40,437 nucleotides of DNA from an uncultured Collinsella sp. (GCA_900543515.1 UQRW01000019.1:1-40437), one strand, 5' to 3'; shown: positions 23,411 through 32,209, counted from the stretch's first letter. Made by a program: numbers and translations. The notes: generated by a model from the sequence alone, not told the origin.

Positions 23411-24331
23411 TTAACGTATCACAGAGCGGCTCAGCATGACGATCTGATGCCTGTATCCACGAAGGGCTTGTCCGAGCGTGAAGATATTCTGGGGCAGGCA
23501 AATACCGTTCATGGAGTCCCCGATATGTTGGAGGTCAGCGCCGGCTGCTTTTGCTGCAAGGCCTATTTTCTTAATGGTCTCGCTGTCGCAGGAGTCTTGA
23601 CTCGTCCCGTTCGCCGCCATGACGAGAACCTTCTCTTCAATTGACTTGCCTACGTTGTGGGATCGTACAAAGTCTACGATGGCGCGCAGGTCTGCTTCTT
23701 GGAAGCAAGGGACGGTGTAGGGGGCTGGCACGAGAAGGATATCGACGCCGAGGTCAACAAACTTGCGCGCAATTTCGAGCGTCATGACAGGTTCCGCAAC
23801 GCCCGCTCCATGCATTTTTCCGGCTATGACCAGGCCATTGAAATGCTCTTTGGAGAGTTTAATCGAATGGGCGATTGCATCGTTGGAGACGCCGGTTCCA
23901 GGGTTGCCCGTCAGGCAGATAAAATCAAATCCGAGTTCGTTAGCCTTTTCTAAGGTCTTGGGAGAGACGCGACGACCCATGGGGATTTCCGTTCGGGTTT
24001 CAGACATCTCTGCCTCGTTATCAACTGGCTCCAGATTGACGCCAATGGGCCTTCCGCATGCTCGCTTCACCCAAGTGACCGGGTTTTCATTGAGATCATC
24101 TGGAATACCGGCAATAACTGGATCGAACACATCGAGCGCGTTAAACAGAAGCAGGTCGGCACCTGCGGCACGTTCGATTTCGGCATTAGTAACGCCGCCG
24201 AGAAATTGGGAAGAGGGTACGTTTTCCGCCATGATGGTACGTCCCTCGGAAGCCAGAATTGCCTGCTTTAGATCCATGGGTGACGTGGCGGCAAAATCGG
24301 ATGCGGACATGTTCAGTAATCGTTTGGGCAT
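23411..24331 (-). CDS. Uncharacterised TIM-barrel-like protein next to a lactose-type PTS
   Basis: A 306-aa protein of no experimentally named family that I can recall with certainty. It shows alternating strands and helices of a beta/alpha barrel: 'GRTIMAENVPSSQFLGGVTN', 'GADLLLFNALDVF', 'RPIGVNLEPVD', 'GFDFICLTGNPGTGV', 'GLVIAGKMHG', 'GVDILLVPAPYTVP', 'KVLVMAANGTSQD' and 'GADLQHIGDS'. The last elements look like a phosphate-binding end of the barrel. It resembles the PEP-mutase/BtpA-like class in outline only. AAAGGAAG lies before the ATG. It is divergent from EIICB (24688) with shared 11-bp boxes between them, which suggests a role in the same sugar pathway. Confidence 0.7.
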   Translation of the reverse strand: MPKRLLNMSASDFAATSPMDLKQAILASEGRTIMAENVPSSQFLGGVTNAEIERAAGADLLLFNALDVFDPVIAGIPDDLNENPVTWVKRACGRPIGVNLEPVDNEAEMSETRTEIPMGRRVSPKTLEKANELGFDFICLTGNPGTGVSNDAIAHSIKLSKEHFNGLVIAGKMHGAGVAEPVMTLEIARKFVDLGVDILLVPAPYTVPCFQEADLRAIVDFVRSHNVGKSIEEKVLVMAANGTSQDSCDSETIKKIGLAAKAAGADLQHIGDSMNGICLPQNIFTLGQALRGYRHQIVMLSRSVIR

Positions 24332-24416
24332 TGTTACTTCCTTTGACTAGAACGACAGGCTTGTGACATTGTCTCTAATATTGTTACAACAATATATTCA
24401 ATATGTTATATCCAAT

Positions 24417-24503
24417 CGGTGAACGGTTGCAAACTTATTGTACTGCTCGGAAAAAATAGCCTTTAGCTGGGAAAACATTATATTAATCAACTACCGTTCA
24501 CCG
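24417..24503. promoter_or_regulatory. Divergent control region with two PTS boxes
   Basis: CGGTGAACGGT (24417-24427) and ACCGTTCACCG (24493-24503) are exact reverse complements 65 nt apart, one next to each divergent gene, and each reads ACCGTTCACCG toward its own gene. A TTGACA (24521-24526) with a weak AAGAAT 17 nt later could be the EIICB promoter. The rest of 24332-24687 is AT-rich with no gene. Confidence 0.75.
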
Positions 24504-24687
24504 AATAAGTATTTGAATTCTTGACATATCGACAAAGCGGAAAAAGAATTGGTTATGACAAATCGCGCAAATGATATTACATTTCGCACAAGAACGTATT
24601 CACTTACATAAGTGGATACAAACGGGGACGACGACGGTTGAGTCCGGATAAATCGTTGTGTGCCCGGGAATCATGAAAGGATGTGTT

Positions 24688-26382
24688 ATGGACGCTATCG
24701 TCAAATTCCTTGAAAAACACCAGCCTCTCTTCGACAAAATCTCGAGGAACATTTATCTGGTGGCGATCAAGGATGGCTTTCTCTCGAATATGCCAATTGT
24801 GCTGTTCTCGAGCCTGTTCCTTCTTCTTTCGACGCTCCCTGCCTATGTAGGCATCACGCTTCCGCCTGAGGTGCTGGATTTCTTCAATAAAATCTATGCA
24901 TATACCATGGGACTTCTTGGCATTATGGTGGCCGGCACCACGGCGAGCTCACTTGCCATGTCGATGAACCGTCGCATGCCTTCGGGTAAATCTCTCAACC
25001 CCACCTCGTGCATGGTTTGTGCCATGTGCGGCATGCTCTTGCTATCGGTGACGAACGATGTTGTCTCGATTGGCGGAGCAGATACATCTGTTTTTGAAAC
25101 CGGCTATATGGGAACCAAGGGTTTTCTCGCTGCGTTCGTAGCCGCATTCTTGACCGTTAATATCTATAAGGTGTGCATTAGCCATAATGTGACGATCAAG
25201 CTTCCCAAAGAGGTCCCTGGCTCTATTGCGCAGAGTTTTCGCGATATCTTTGCATTTGGGTTTTCGATCCTTGCGTGCGCTTTTATCGATCTTGCGAGCC
25301 GCAAGCTGCTTGCTGTGCCGTTCGCCAATTTGGTATCCGCTCTCATCTCGCCGCTGTTCTCCGCGGTCGACACCTATCCTGGCATGGCGCTTATCGAAGG
25401 CGCGGTCGCGCTTTTCCAATTTATGGGTATCCACGGTGCTTCGGTTGTCATGAGTCCGATCAATGCTGCGCTCTACGGCAATACCGTTACCAATCTTGAG
25501 GTTTTCCAAGCAGGTGGACACCCGTCAATTGCTCTCACGCAGGACTTTACAAGCTTCATCGGCGGTCTGGGCGGTTCTGGCTGCACGTTCATCGTTCCTA
25601 TTATCCTAATCATGTTTATGCGCTCCAAGCAGCTTAAAGCCATGGGCAAGGCATCGATTATCCCGGTGATTTTTGGAGTTAACGAGCCCGTTATCTTCGG
25701 TATGCCGATTGTTCTCAATCCCTATATGTTCGTGCCCTTCCTAGTGGCTCCTATGGTCAACGCCATTATCGGTAAATTTTTCATTGACGTCATTGGAATG
25801 AACGCCCCCATGTATACCATGCCGTGGGCGCTTCCCGGCCCAATTGGTGCGTTCCTCACCACGGGTCTCGATCTGCGTTCTCTCGTATTGATGGCAGTGC
25901 TGTTGGTCGTTGACTTTGTGATTTACTATCCGTTCTGCAAGGCGTATGACCATCAGCTTTGTTTGGAAGAGTCTGCAAAGGAGACTGCAGGAAACTCGGA
26001 TGCAGATGCTATTGCCGCACAGGAAAATGTCGCAAAAGCTCTCGAGGCGGTAAAGGACAAGGCGGAGCAGATCCGCGTGCTTGTGCTTTGCCAGGGTGCC
26101 GGCACTTCGACTCTCTTGGCAAATGCTCTTCGCGAAGGTGCCGCTGCTAAGGGTATCGATCTGGTTTCTCAGTCCGGTGCGTACGGAAGCCACTATGAGA
26201 CGATGGATCAGTACAACGTGATTGTTCTGGCGCCCCAGGCACGCATGTACTATGACGCTATGAAGGCCGATACCGATCGCCTTGGAATTAAACTGCTCAC
26301 CACAAGGGGCAAGGAGTATATCGACCTTACCAACGATCCCGAAGGTGCAATTGACTGGATCGTTCAGGAGCTGGCCAAATAG
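24688..26382 (+). CDS. lacE: PTS lactose/cellobiose-family EIICB
   Basis: A 564-aa membrane sugar permease with fused EIIB. The N-terminus 'MDAIVKFLEKHQPLFDKISR' and the multiple hydrophobic segments (about residues 30-430) form the EIIC part, with 'FGVNEPVIFGMPIVLNPYMFVPF' the family's conserved sugar-binding loop region. A linker precedes the EIIB domain 'IRVLVLCQGAGTSTLL' with the phosphorylated Cys at 468. GAAAGGA sits 6 nt before ATG 24688; the frame upstream to 24658 is rejected. It lacks its own EIIA, so it probably takes phosphate from a shared EIIA such as lacF at 38692. Cellobiose, lactose or another disaccharide is possible. Confidence 0.9.
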   Translation: MDAIVKFLEKHQPLFDKISRNIYLVAIKDGFLSNMPIVLFSSLFLLLSTLPAYVGITLPPEVLDFFNKIYAYTMGLLGIMVAGTTASSLAMSMNRRMPSGKSLNPTSCMVCAMCGMLLLSVTNDVVSIGGADTSVFETGYMGTKGFLAAFVAAFLTVNIYKVCISHNVTIKLPKEVPGSIAQSFRDIFAFGFSILACAFIDLASRKLLAVPFANLVSALISPLFSAVDTYPGMALIEGAVALFQFMGIHGASVVMSPINAALYGNTVTNLEVFQAGGHPSIALTQDFTSFIGGLGGSGCTFIVPIILIMFMRSKQLKAMGKASIIPVIFGVNEPVIFGMPIVLNPYMFVPFLVAPMVNAIIGKFFIDVIGMNAPMYTMPWALPGPIGAFLTTGLDLRSLVLMAVLLVVDFVIYYPFCKAYDHQLCLEESAKETAGNSDADAIAAQENVAKALEAVKDKAEQIRVLVLCQGAGTSTLLANALREGAAAKGIDLVSQSGAYGSHYETMDQYNVIVLAPQARMYYDAMKADTDRLGIKLLTTRGKEYIDLTNDPEGAIDWIVQELAK

Positions 26383-26417
26383 TGGATGCACTTCGTCGTT
26401 GATTCGTCGGTGTATGG

Positions 26418-26458
26418 TACGGCCCCGCAGCTTATTGAGCTGCGGGGCCGTATTTCGT
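26418..26458 (+). terminator. Terminator after EIICB
   Basis: A 15-bp perfect stem (26418-26432 with 26438-26452, TACGGCCCCGCAGCT) around TATTG, followed by TTTCGTT. Confidence 0.88.
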
Positions 26459-26499
26459 TGAGTATCTAATTGAGACAATGAGCGCAACCGTCGTGAGAT

Positions 26500-26940
26500 C
26501 GCATTGGCGCTCTCCGAGTCACCGACAAACTGCCTTCCATCTATGTGACCAATTCGCTTTCGGCCTTTAGCCTGCTCGAGGCGCGCGAGGACTGCGACCT
26601 GTGCCTCGTGGGCGGTATGTATCGCCGCCGCACTGCAGCCTTTGTGGGTCCCATGGCCGAGGATACCCTGCGCGCGCTGGGTATCGACGCAGCCTATATC
26701 GGCGCCAACGGCATTTTGGACGGCGACGTGTCCACGTCTAATATGGATGAGGGTCGTATCCAGCAGCTCGCCTTTAGCAAGGCCGACTCGCGCTATCTGA
26801 TCGCCGACTCCAGCAAGATCGGCAAGCGCGACTTCTACACCTTCTGCCGCCTGGACAGCCTGGACGCCGTAGTGTGCGAGCCGAGCATCTCCGCCGAAGA
26901 CCGCGCCGCCATCGAGGAGCACGCGCAGGTCATTTGCTAA
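26500..26940 (+). pseudogene. 5'-truncated copy of deoR
   Basis: The GTG-initiated frame 26545-26940 encodes the last 131 residues of the DeoR protein at 21422-22186, starting at 'TNSLSAFSLLEARED'. Weaker similarity runs back to about 26500. The winged helix is absent, so it cannot act as that regulator. It is in the same orientation as the intact gene. A stretch of 124 nt (26734-26857 and 21980-22103) is identical, and the rest is about 90% alike, so the copy is young or maintained by gene conversion. It abuts the stop of the AlbA_2 gene. Confidence 0.9.
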
Positions 26941-28197
26941 CTAGCGTAGCAGGCGATACTTCTGTCCCCTGCCGATGCCTTCAACTGTCGCCAGGCCTGT
27001 CTCAACGAGTTTTTTGAGGATGCGATTGAGCTTCGAGCGGCTGAAGCTAACTTTGGCTGCAAGCTCACCTGTCGATTGAGGATGTGCGCTACTCAACAGT
27101 TCGAATACGATAAGTTCGTCGCCTTTGAGCCCCGGGTTATCCATGAGCAGGGGAAGTGTGACCACAATGGCGTTATCCGAAACTTGAAACCGGGGCTTTC
27201 TGACGCTGTCCTTATAGGTGTCGCGAATTCGCATGATGCCCGTTCCAAAGGCTTCGATAAGACCCAGGCGCAAAAAGACTTCGGCAAGAATACGATTGCG
27301 TCTAACGGATAGCATGTCGGACAGGTATTCATCGACAGTCATGCTTGCTGGCAAGCCGCCGGGCGAGGCGACTTCCACGCGGTCGTCGAACATCGAGATG
27401 CGAATGTGCGCGGGTACATCCCAAGTCCTGTGAACGATTGCATTGGTAATGGCCTCGCGGAATGCTTCGAGCGGAATGAGCTCCTTGCGGACCCGCTCCA
27501 TTCCCTTGATCTCTTCGTAACAGTACTGAGTTTCAAATAGTTCAAGAGCGCCGTCAATCTCCGTTAAAACCGATGCATGTTCGAGAGTTTTGCGCTGCTT
27601 AATGAGATTGATGGTGTCGCCAAACACCGCCATGTCGATACCTGGGAAATCGTTCTCGTCCGCGAGCAGTTCTGCCGCGTTGTTGTAGGTTCCGGTCTCA
27701 TCGAGCAGGCCGAGGGTTTTGAGAGTATCGGTTGTGAATGACTGAAGTGAGAGCTTTGCTTTTAGGCGATTCTCTAAAACGGTGAAAGATAGATCTTGCT
27801 TGCTTGCCGGGAGCTGTTCAAAGGAGAGGTTTTGACCCTCGAGTACAAGACGCGAAAGCCCTAGGGTGTCAACTGGTATGGTCGCGGTGTCATTGCGCTT
27901 GTATGCCTTCGAGCGGTATAGGTAAGGCTTCGATCTGCCGGGAAAGACCGTAAGCTCTACGGTTGCATCGGACTCGTTGATTTTTAGGGAGTAATCGGGC
28001 TGGGGGATGATCGAATCGTTAATCTTGTTTTCGATATCCAGACAGGTCTGCTTGAGGTCATCGAGGCCAACGGCTTCTCCGTCGTCGTTAATTCCAAATA
28101 GCACGCGTCCTCCCGTGCCATTTGCATAAGCGGAGACGGTTTTAAGGAACGAATTGGTGACGCATTCCTTGAATTCAAGATCTTTGGATTCTTGCAT
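26941..28197 (-). CDS. AlbA_2-type ATP-binding transcription regulator
   Basis: A 418-aa protein of the AlbA_2 (schlafen-like) / RecG-C-type family. The N-terminus 'ESKDLEFKECVTNSFLKTVSAYANGTGGRVLFGINDDGEAVGL' (in parts) is the AlbA_2 domain. The middle has the GHKL-like 'EAFREAITNAIVHR' and the 'FDDRVEVASPGGLP' loop, with 'RNRILAEVFLRLGLIEAFGTGI'. A C-terminal winged helix ('STGELAAKVSFSRSKLNRILKKLVETG') follows. GGAG lies 7 nt before the ATG. Its upstream region has a strong direct/inverted repeat array at 28232-28336, suggesting autoregulation. The role is unknown; these proteins are common in accessory regions and sometimes defence islands. Confidence 0.85.
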   Translation of the reverse strand: MQESKDLEFKECVTNSFLKTVSAYANGTGGRVLFGINDDGEAVGLDDLKQTCLDIENKINDSIIPQPDYSLKINESDATVELTVFPGRSKPYLYRSKAYKRNDTATIPVDTLGLSRLVLEGQNLSFEQLPASKQDLSFTVLENRLKAKLSLQSFTTDTLKTLGLLDETGTYNNAAELLADENDFPGIDMAVFGDTINLIKQRKTLEHASVLTEIDGALELFETQYCYEEIKGMERVRKELIPLEAFREAITNAIVHRTWDVPAHIRISMFDDRVEVASPGGLPASMTVDEYLSDMLSVRRNRILAEVFLRLGLIEAFGTGIMRIRDTYKDSVRKPRFQVSDNAIVVTLPLLMDNPGLKGDELIVFELLSSAHPQSTGELAAKVSFSRSKLNRILKKLVETGLATVEGIGRGQKYRLLR

Positions 28198-28231
28198 CGT
28201 GTTGCTCCGTTTCGCTTCAATTTGACGTGAG

Positions 28232-28336
28232 AAATGACACGTAAAATTTTACACGTCATTTTGCATGTCAAAAATATGACACGAAAAAATTTGCGTGTCA
28301 TTTTGCGTGTCAAAGTGACGTGAAATGACACGCAAA
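28232..28336. promoter_or_regulatory. Repeated TGACACG operator cluster
   Basis: AATGACACGTAAAA (28232-), ATGACACG...CGTGTCAT (inverted pair about 28276-28302) and AAATGACACGCAAA (28323-28336) share a TGACACG half-site in both orientations. The cluster lies 35-140 nt upstream of the AlbA_2 gene start and is a probable operator. Confidence 0.65.
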
Positions 28337-28422
28337 CGTGGACGCAGTGACGTTCTGCGGGCAAACGAAGTTTGCGGGCCTGTGATTTGGCTGAGCTGGC
28401 ACACCGGATTCTCTCGCATAGC

Positions 28423-28475
28423 CGAACGGGCTTTCGGTGTCATATCAGCACCAAATGATACCGAAAGCCCGTTCG
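28423..28475. repeat. 21-bp inverted repeat
   Basis: The arm at 28423-28443 (CGAACGGGCTTTCGG...) recurs inverted at 28455-28475 with one mismatch, around an 11-nt loop. There is no T-tract. The remaining 28337-28540 stretch contains no gene. Confidence 0.65.
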
Positions 28476-28540
28476 TGATACCGAAAACTTGAGGCTGTGC
28501 TCCATAGCTGATTGGATAGTTTGGATTCCACCATCCGATT

Positions 28541-28838
28541 GTCTCGATCTGTAACAGTTAGGGGAGAAAAGCTCATCTAGATGTTACAGATTGAGATTGA
28601 GAGGATTGTCCTGTGCGTTTATCTCAATCTGTAACAGCTAGGACCCAAAAACTCGACTAGATGTTACAGATCGAGATTTTATCTACCCAGCCATCATCTT
28701 TGTCTTGATCTGTAACAGTTAGACGGCCAAAAGCGAGTCAGATGTTACTGAGCGAGATATTTCGAACCGGGTGCCCCGTTCATCTCGATTTGTAACAATT
28801 GGGGCCGAAAATCCCTGCTAGATGTTACAGATCGAGAC
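28541..28838. repeat. Array B: four 80-81 bp palindromic repeat units
   Basis: Units start at 28542, 28622, 28703 and 28783 (80, 81, 80). Arms again are TCTCGATCTGTAACA-like and TGTTACAGATCGAGA-like, with a central A-run flanked by variable bases. It lies just beyond the lacG terminator. It shares the unit of arrays A and C. Confidence 0.9.
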
Positions 28839-28867
28839 GAATGATCCGCTCGGGCTCACCAAAAAAC

Positions 28868-28910
28868 AAAAAGGCCGCATACGAACCCGTGGAGGGATTC
28901 GCATGCGGCC
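28868..28910 (-). terminator. Terminator after lacG (first copy)
   Basis: On the minus strand GGCCGCATGCGAA and TTCGTATGCGGCC pair with one mismatch, followed by TTTTTGTTTTTT. Confidence 0.9.
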
Positions 28911-28932
28911 GACAGGGGGTATGCGGCGGAAA

Positions 28933-30354
28933 CTAGGCCATGAGCAGGCCGGTCTCCGCGACGTTCTTGTACCAGTACGCGCTCGCCTTGGGATAGCGCT
29001 TCTGGGTCTCAAAGTCGATGTAGAACAGGCCATAGCGCTTGTTGTAGCCGTTGGTCCAGGAGAACTGGTCCTGCAGCGACCACACAAAGTAGCCGTCAAC
29101 GTTCACGCCGCCGTCGATTGCCTTGAGGATCCACGCGAGATGCTGACGCATGTAGTCGATGCGAGGGGCGTCGTCGATAAAGCCGTCCTCGAAGTCGTCC
29201 TTATAGCCCATGCCGTTCTCGGTGATGTAGATCTTCTTGTAGTTGGGGTAATCGTTCTTAATGCGGAGCAGCAGATCGTACAGACCCTCGGGATAGATAA
29301 TCCAGTCCCAATCGGTGGTGGGTACGCCTTCGCGCACGCATGACTCACCAACGCCCTTGAGGAACCAGCGCGAGGAGCCCTTGTCGCCAGTGCCATTGTG
29401 GTTGATGTCGTTTTCGCCCTCGGCGGCACGCAGGAACTGGCACTTGTAGGTGTTGACGCCCAGGCAATCGTTGTAGGGGAGCGCGGCGGTCAGCGCGGCG
29501 ATGTCCTCGTCACGAACGTCGAGCTCGCCGCCGGCGATATGGGCCAGCTTGGTCGCGGCTTCCATGGTGTCGGCTGCATAGTGGCCGCGGAAGGTGGCGT
29601 CGAGTACCCAGCGGTTGTTGATGACGTCGGCCATGCGGGCGGCCTCGCAGTCGGCAGCACTGTTGGGATCGAGGGGATACTTGGGCTCCAGGTTCTGGAC
29701 AATGCCGATCTCGCCCTCAAAGCCGCCCTCGTGGAAGGCGACGACGGCCTTGGCATGGGCCACCATCATGTTGTGCATGAGCTGGAAGGCCTTGTCCAGG
29801 CGATACTTCTCGCCGTGCGGCCAGTTGCCGACGATAAAGCTGCCCTCGGCGGTCGCGGGAATCTCGTTAAAGGTAAACCAGTGCTTGACCTCGGTGAACT
29901 CGGCAAAGCAGAACTTGGCGTACTCGACAAAGGCGTCGATCGTCGTGCGTGTCAGGAAGCCCTCGCCGCCGTTCTGATAAAAGGCCTCGGGCGTATCAAA
30001 GTGATCGAGCGTGACATAGGGGATAACGCCGGCTTTATTGCAGGTGGCAAAGAGCTCGTGATAGAAGGCAACACCCTCGGGGTTAATCTCACCGGTGCCG
30101 TTGGGGAAGATGCGGCTCCAAGCGATGGAGACACGGATACCGTTGATGCCGAAGCGCTGGCACAGGTCGATATCGACCGGGTACTTGTTGTAGAAATCGC
30201 TTGCGGGGTCGGGGGAGAAGCGACCCTGAGCAGCCAGGAAATCGTCCCAGGGCACTTTGCCCTTGCCGTGCGTACGGGTCTCGCCCTCAACCTGGTAAGC
30301 GGCGGTGGCGCCGCCAAACACAAAGCCGTCGGGGAACTGCATGGGGTTGGTCAT
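28933..30354 (-). CDS. lacG: 6-phospho-beta-galactosidase (GH1), copy 1
   Basis: A 473-aa glycoside hydrolase family 1 enzyme that cleaves phosphorylated disaccharides. 'FVFGGATAAYQVEGETRTHGKG' opens the barrel, the acid/base Glu lies in 'WFTFNEI' and the nucleophile Glu in 'YITENGMGY'. The phosphate-binding 'FSWTNGYNKRYGLFYID' has Ser, Lys and Tyr, and the Trp after the Ser is the LacG-type residue linked to galactoside over glucoside preference. Long segments ('EPYVT'-like VTLDHFDTPEAF, 'TDWDWIIYPEGLYD') match lactococcal LacG. Minus-strand AAAGGA precedes the ATG. It follows lacE (30431-32209) with a 76-nt gap holding a hairpin. The exact substrate (lactose-6-P or another beta-galactoside) is inferred. 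Confidence 0.9.
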   Translation of the reverse strand: MTNPMQFPDGFVFGGATAAYQVEGETRTHGKGKVPWDDFLAAQGRFSPDPASDFYNKYPVDIDLCQRFGINGIRVSIAWSRIFPNGTGEINPEGVAFYHELFATCNKAGVIPYVTLDHFDTPEAFYQNGGEGFLTRTTIDAFVEYAKFCFAEFTEVKHWFTFNEIPATAEGSFIVGNWPHGEKYRLDKAFQLMHNMMVAHAKAVVAFHEGGFEGEIGIVQNLEPKYPLDPNSAADCEAARMADVINNRWVLDATFRGHYAADTMEAATKLAHIAGGELDVRDEDIAALTAALPYNDCLGVNTYKCQFLRAAEGENDINHNGTGDKGSSRWFLKGVGESCVREGVPTTDWDWIIYPEGLYDLLLRIKNDYPNYKKIYITENGMGYKDDFEDGFIDDAPRIDYMRQHLAWILKAIDGGVNVDGYFVWSLQDQFSWTNGYNKRYGLFYIDFETQKRYPKASAYWYKNVAETGLLMA

Positions 30355-30388
30355 GAGTCATCCTTTCTGTGGGATACGAATAGGGAGA

Positions 30389-30415
30389 GGTGCCCGAACT
30401 GGGGATTCGGGCACC
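30389..30415. repeat. Intercistronic stem-loop between lacE and lacG, copy 1
   Basis: GGTGCCCGAA (30389-30398) and TTCGGGCACC (30406-30415) form a perfect 10-bp stem without a T-tract. The second module has a 10-bp hairpin at the same place (35297-35330), so it may tune differential expression or mRNA stability. Confidence 0.65.
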
Positions 30416-30430
30416 AACAGAGGGAGGAAA

Positions 30431-32209
30431 CTAGTCGAGGTTCTCGCGGAGCCACTTGATGGCGCCAGCGGGGTCGCGGGTAAGGTCGATATATTCCTTG
30501 CCGCGCGGGGCGAGCAGCTTAATGCCCAGGCGATCGGTGTCGGCCTTCATGTCGTTGTAGTAGCTACGGACCTGCGGCGCGAGCACGATGACGTCGTACT
30601 GATCCATGATGGCAGTGTGCTGGCCATAGGCGCCTGCGGAGGAAGCAATGTTCTCTCCGGTCTGCGCGGCACCTTCCTTGATGGCGTTGGCAAGCATGGC
30701 AGAGGTGCCGGCGCCGGCGCACAGGACGAGGACCTTCAGGCCGTCGACATCCTTCTTGGCGGATGCATCGGCAGCGGGCTCGGGCTGATCGGCGACAGGC
30801 TTGCTGTCGGCGGCGGCAACAGTCGTCTCGACGGAAGCGGTAGCCTGCTCGACAGCGGGCGCAGGGGCGTTGGCGGCGATGGCAGCGGCACCATCGGACT
30901 CGAGACCCAGCTCGGCGGCGCGCTCGGCCTCCTGGTCGCAGAGCAGCTTATCGTATGCCTTCAAGAACGGCAGGTAGATGATGGCGTCCAGCAAGATGAT
31001 GATCGCGACAAACACCAGGGCGATAAGCTGGAAGTTCGTGGTGATGAAGATGCCGATGGGAGCGGGGGTAGCCCAAGGCACCACGAAGGAGAAGCCGTTC
31101 ATGCCCACGTTGTCGATAAAGAACTTGGCAACACTCACGTTGACGCAGCCGGCGGCAACAAAGGGGATGAGCATGTAGGGGTTAAGGATCATCGGCGCGC
31201 CAAAGAGCAGCGGCTCGTTGACAGCAAAGGCAACAGGAACAATCGAGGCCTTACCGACGGCTTTGAGCTGCTTGGACTTCATAAAGAGAATCAGCAGAAG
31301 CGGCACGATGAACGTGGCGCCGGTGCCGCCGAACTCACCCACGAGCGACATGTTGAAGGTGAGGGAATGGGCGGGGTGACCACCGGCCAGCAGAACCTGC
31401 AGGTTCTCGGCCTGGTTGGCAAGACGGATGGGGTCGATGCCCGGCTGGACGATCGAGGGGCCGTGGACGCCGATGAACCAGAAGAACGCGGTGGCTGCCT
31501 GAATAAGGATGAGTCCGGGGTAGGTCTCTGCTGCAGTGAAGAGCGGGGAGAGCAGCTTGATGAGCAGCTCGGAGAACGGAACGCCCATGAGGTTGCGCAC
31601 GACGACATCGATGATGCCGCAGATGATGACGGCGCCGCCAAAGGGGATGATGTCACGGAAGTTTTGAGCGATGGCGCCCGGGACCTCCTTGGGCAGCTTA
31701 ATGGTCAGATCGCGCGAGACGCAGAATTTGTAGACCCACACGGTGATGAACGCGGCGATATAAGCCGAGAACAGACCGCGCGTGCCCATGCTGGTGCAGT
31801 CGAAGACCGAAAGCTCGGAGCCGTTGAACTTGGTGGTGAACTGCGTAACGGCGAGCAAAAGCATACTGCACTGGGCGGCCACCATGGTGGAGCCGTCGTT
31901 GAGCACCTTGCCGGCGGGCATGCGACGGTTCATGGAAGCCGTAAAGTTCTTGGCAGTGGTGCCGGCGACCATGATGCCCATGACGCCCATGGTGAAGTTG
32001 TACAGCTTGTTGCACCAGTCGATGAGCGGCTGGGGCAGCGTGATGCCGACTACGCCGGGAAGGGTGGCAATGAGCAGAAAGATCGAAGAGGTGAGGACGA
32101 TGGGCATGCACCCAAGAAATCCGTCCTTAATAGCCTGAAGGTAGATGTTCCTCGAGATCTTCTCGAAGAACGGTTGATGCTTCTCGAGCATCTTTACGAT
32201 GGCGTCCAT
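30431..32209 (-). CDS. lacE: PTS lactose/cellobiose-family EIICB, copy 2
   Basis: A 592-aa fused EIICB. The N-terminus 'MDAIVKMLEKHQPFFEKISR' is nearly that of the 24688 gene. The EIIC membrane part is followed by a ~60-residue Ala/Pro-rich linker and the EIIB domain 'GLKVLVLCAGAGTSAMLA' with Cys 497. Minus-strand AAGGAG is before the ATG. With lacG directly downstream it forms an uptake-hydrolysis pair for lactose-type beta-galactosides. EIIA is not in the operon, so LacF at 38692 is the likely donor. It is divergent from a LacI regulator across 285 nt. Confidence 0.92.
   Translation of the reverse strand: MDAIVKMLEKHQPFFEKISRNIYLQAIKDGFLGCMPIVLTSSIFLLIATLPGVVGITLPQPLIDWCNKLYNFTMGVMGIMVAGTTAKNFTASMNRRMPAGKVLNDGSTMVAAQCSMLLLAVTQFTTKFNGSELSVFDCTSMGTRGLFSAYIAAFITVWVYKFCVSRDLTIKLPKEVPGAIAQNFRDIIPFGGAVIICGIIDVVVRNLMGVPFSELLIKLLSPLFTAAETYPGLILIQAATAFFWFIGVHGPSIVQPGIDPIRLANQAENLQVLLAGGHPAHSLTFNMSLVGEFGGTGATFIVPLLLILFMKSKQLKAVGKASIVPVAFAVNEPLLFGAPMILNPYMLIPFVAAGCVNVSVAKFFIDNVGMNGFSFVVPWATPAPIGIFITTNFQLIALVFVAIIILLDAIIYLPFLKAYDKLLCDQEAERAAELGLESDGAAAIAANAPAPAVEQATASVETTVAAADSKPVADQPEPAADASAKKDVDGLKVLVLCAGAGTSAMLANAIKEGAAQTGENIASSAGAYGQHTAIMDQYDVIVLAPQVRSYYNDMKADTDRLGIKLLAPRGKEYIDLTRDPAGAIKWLRENLD

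Noticed and set aside
26545..26940. A functional short DeoR-like regulator
   Set aside because: It lacks the DNA-binding domain and matches the C-terminal half of the intact deoR, so it is treated as a truncated copy.
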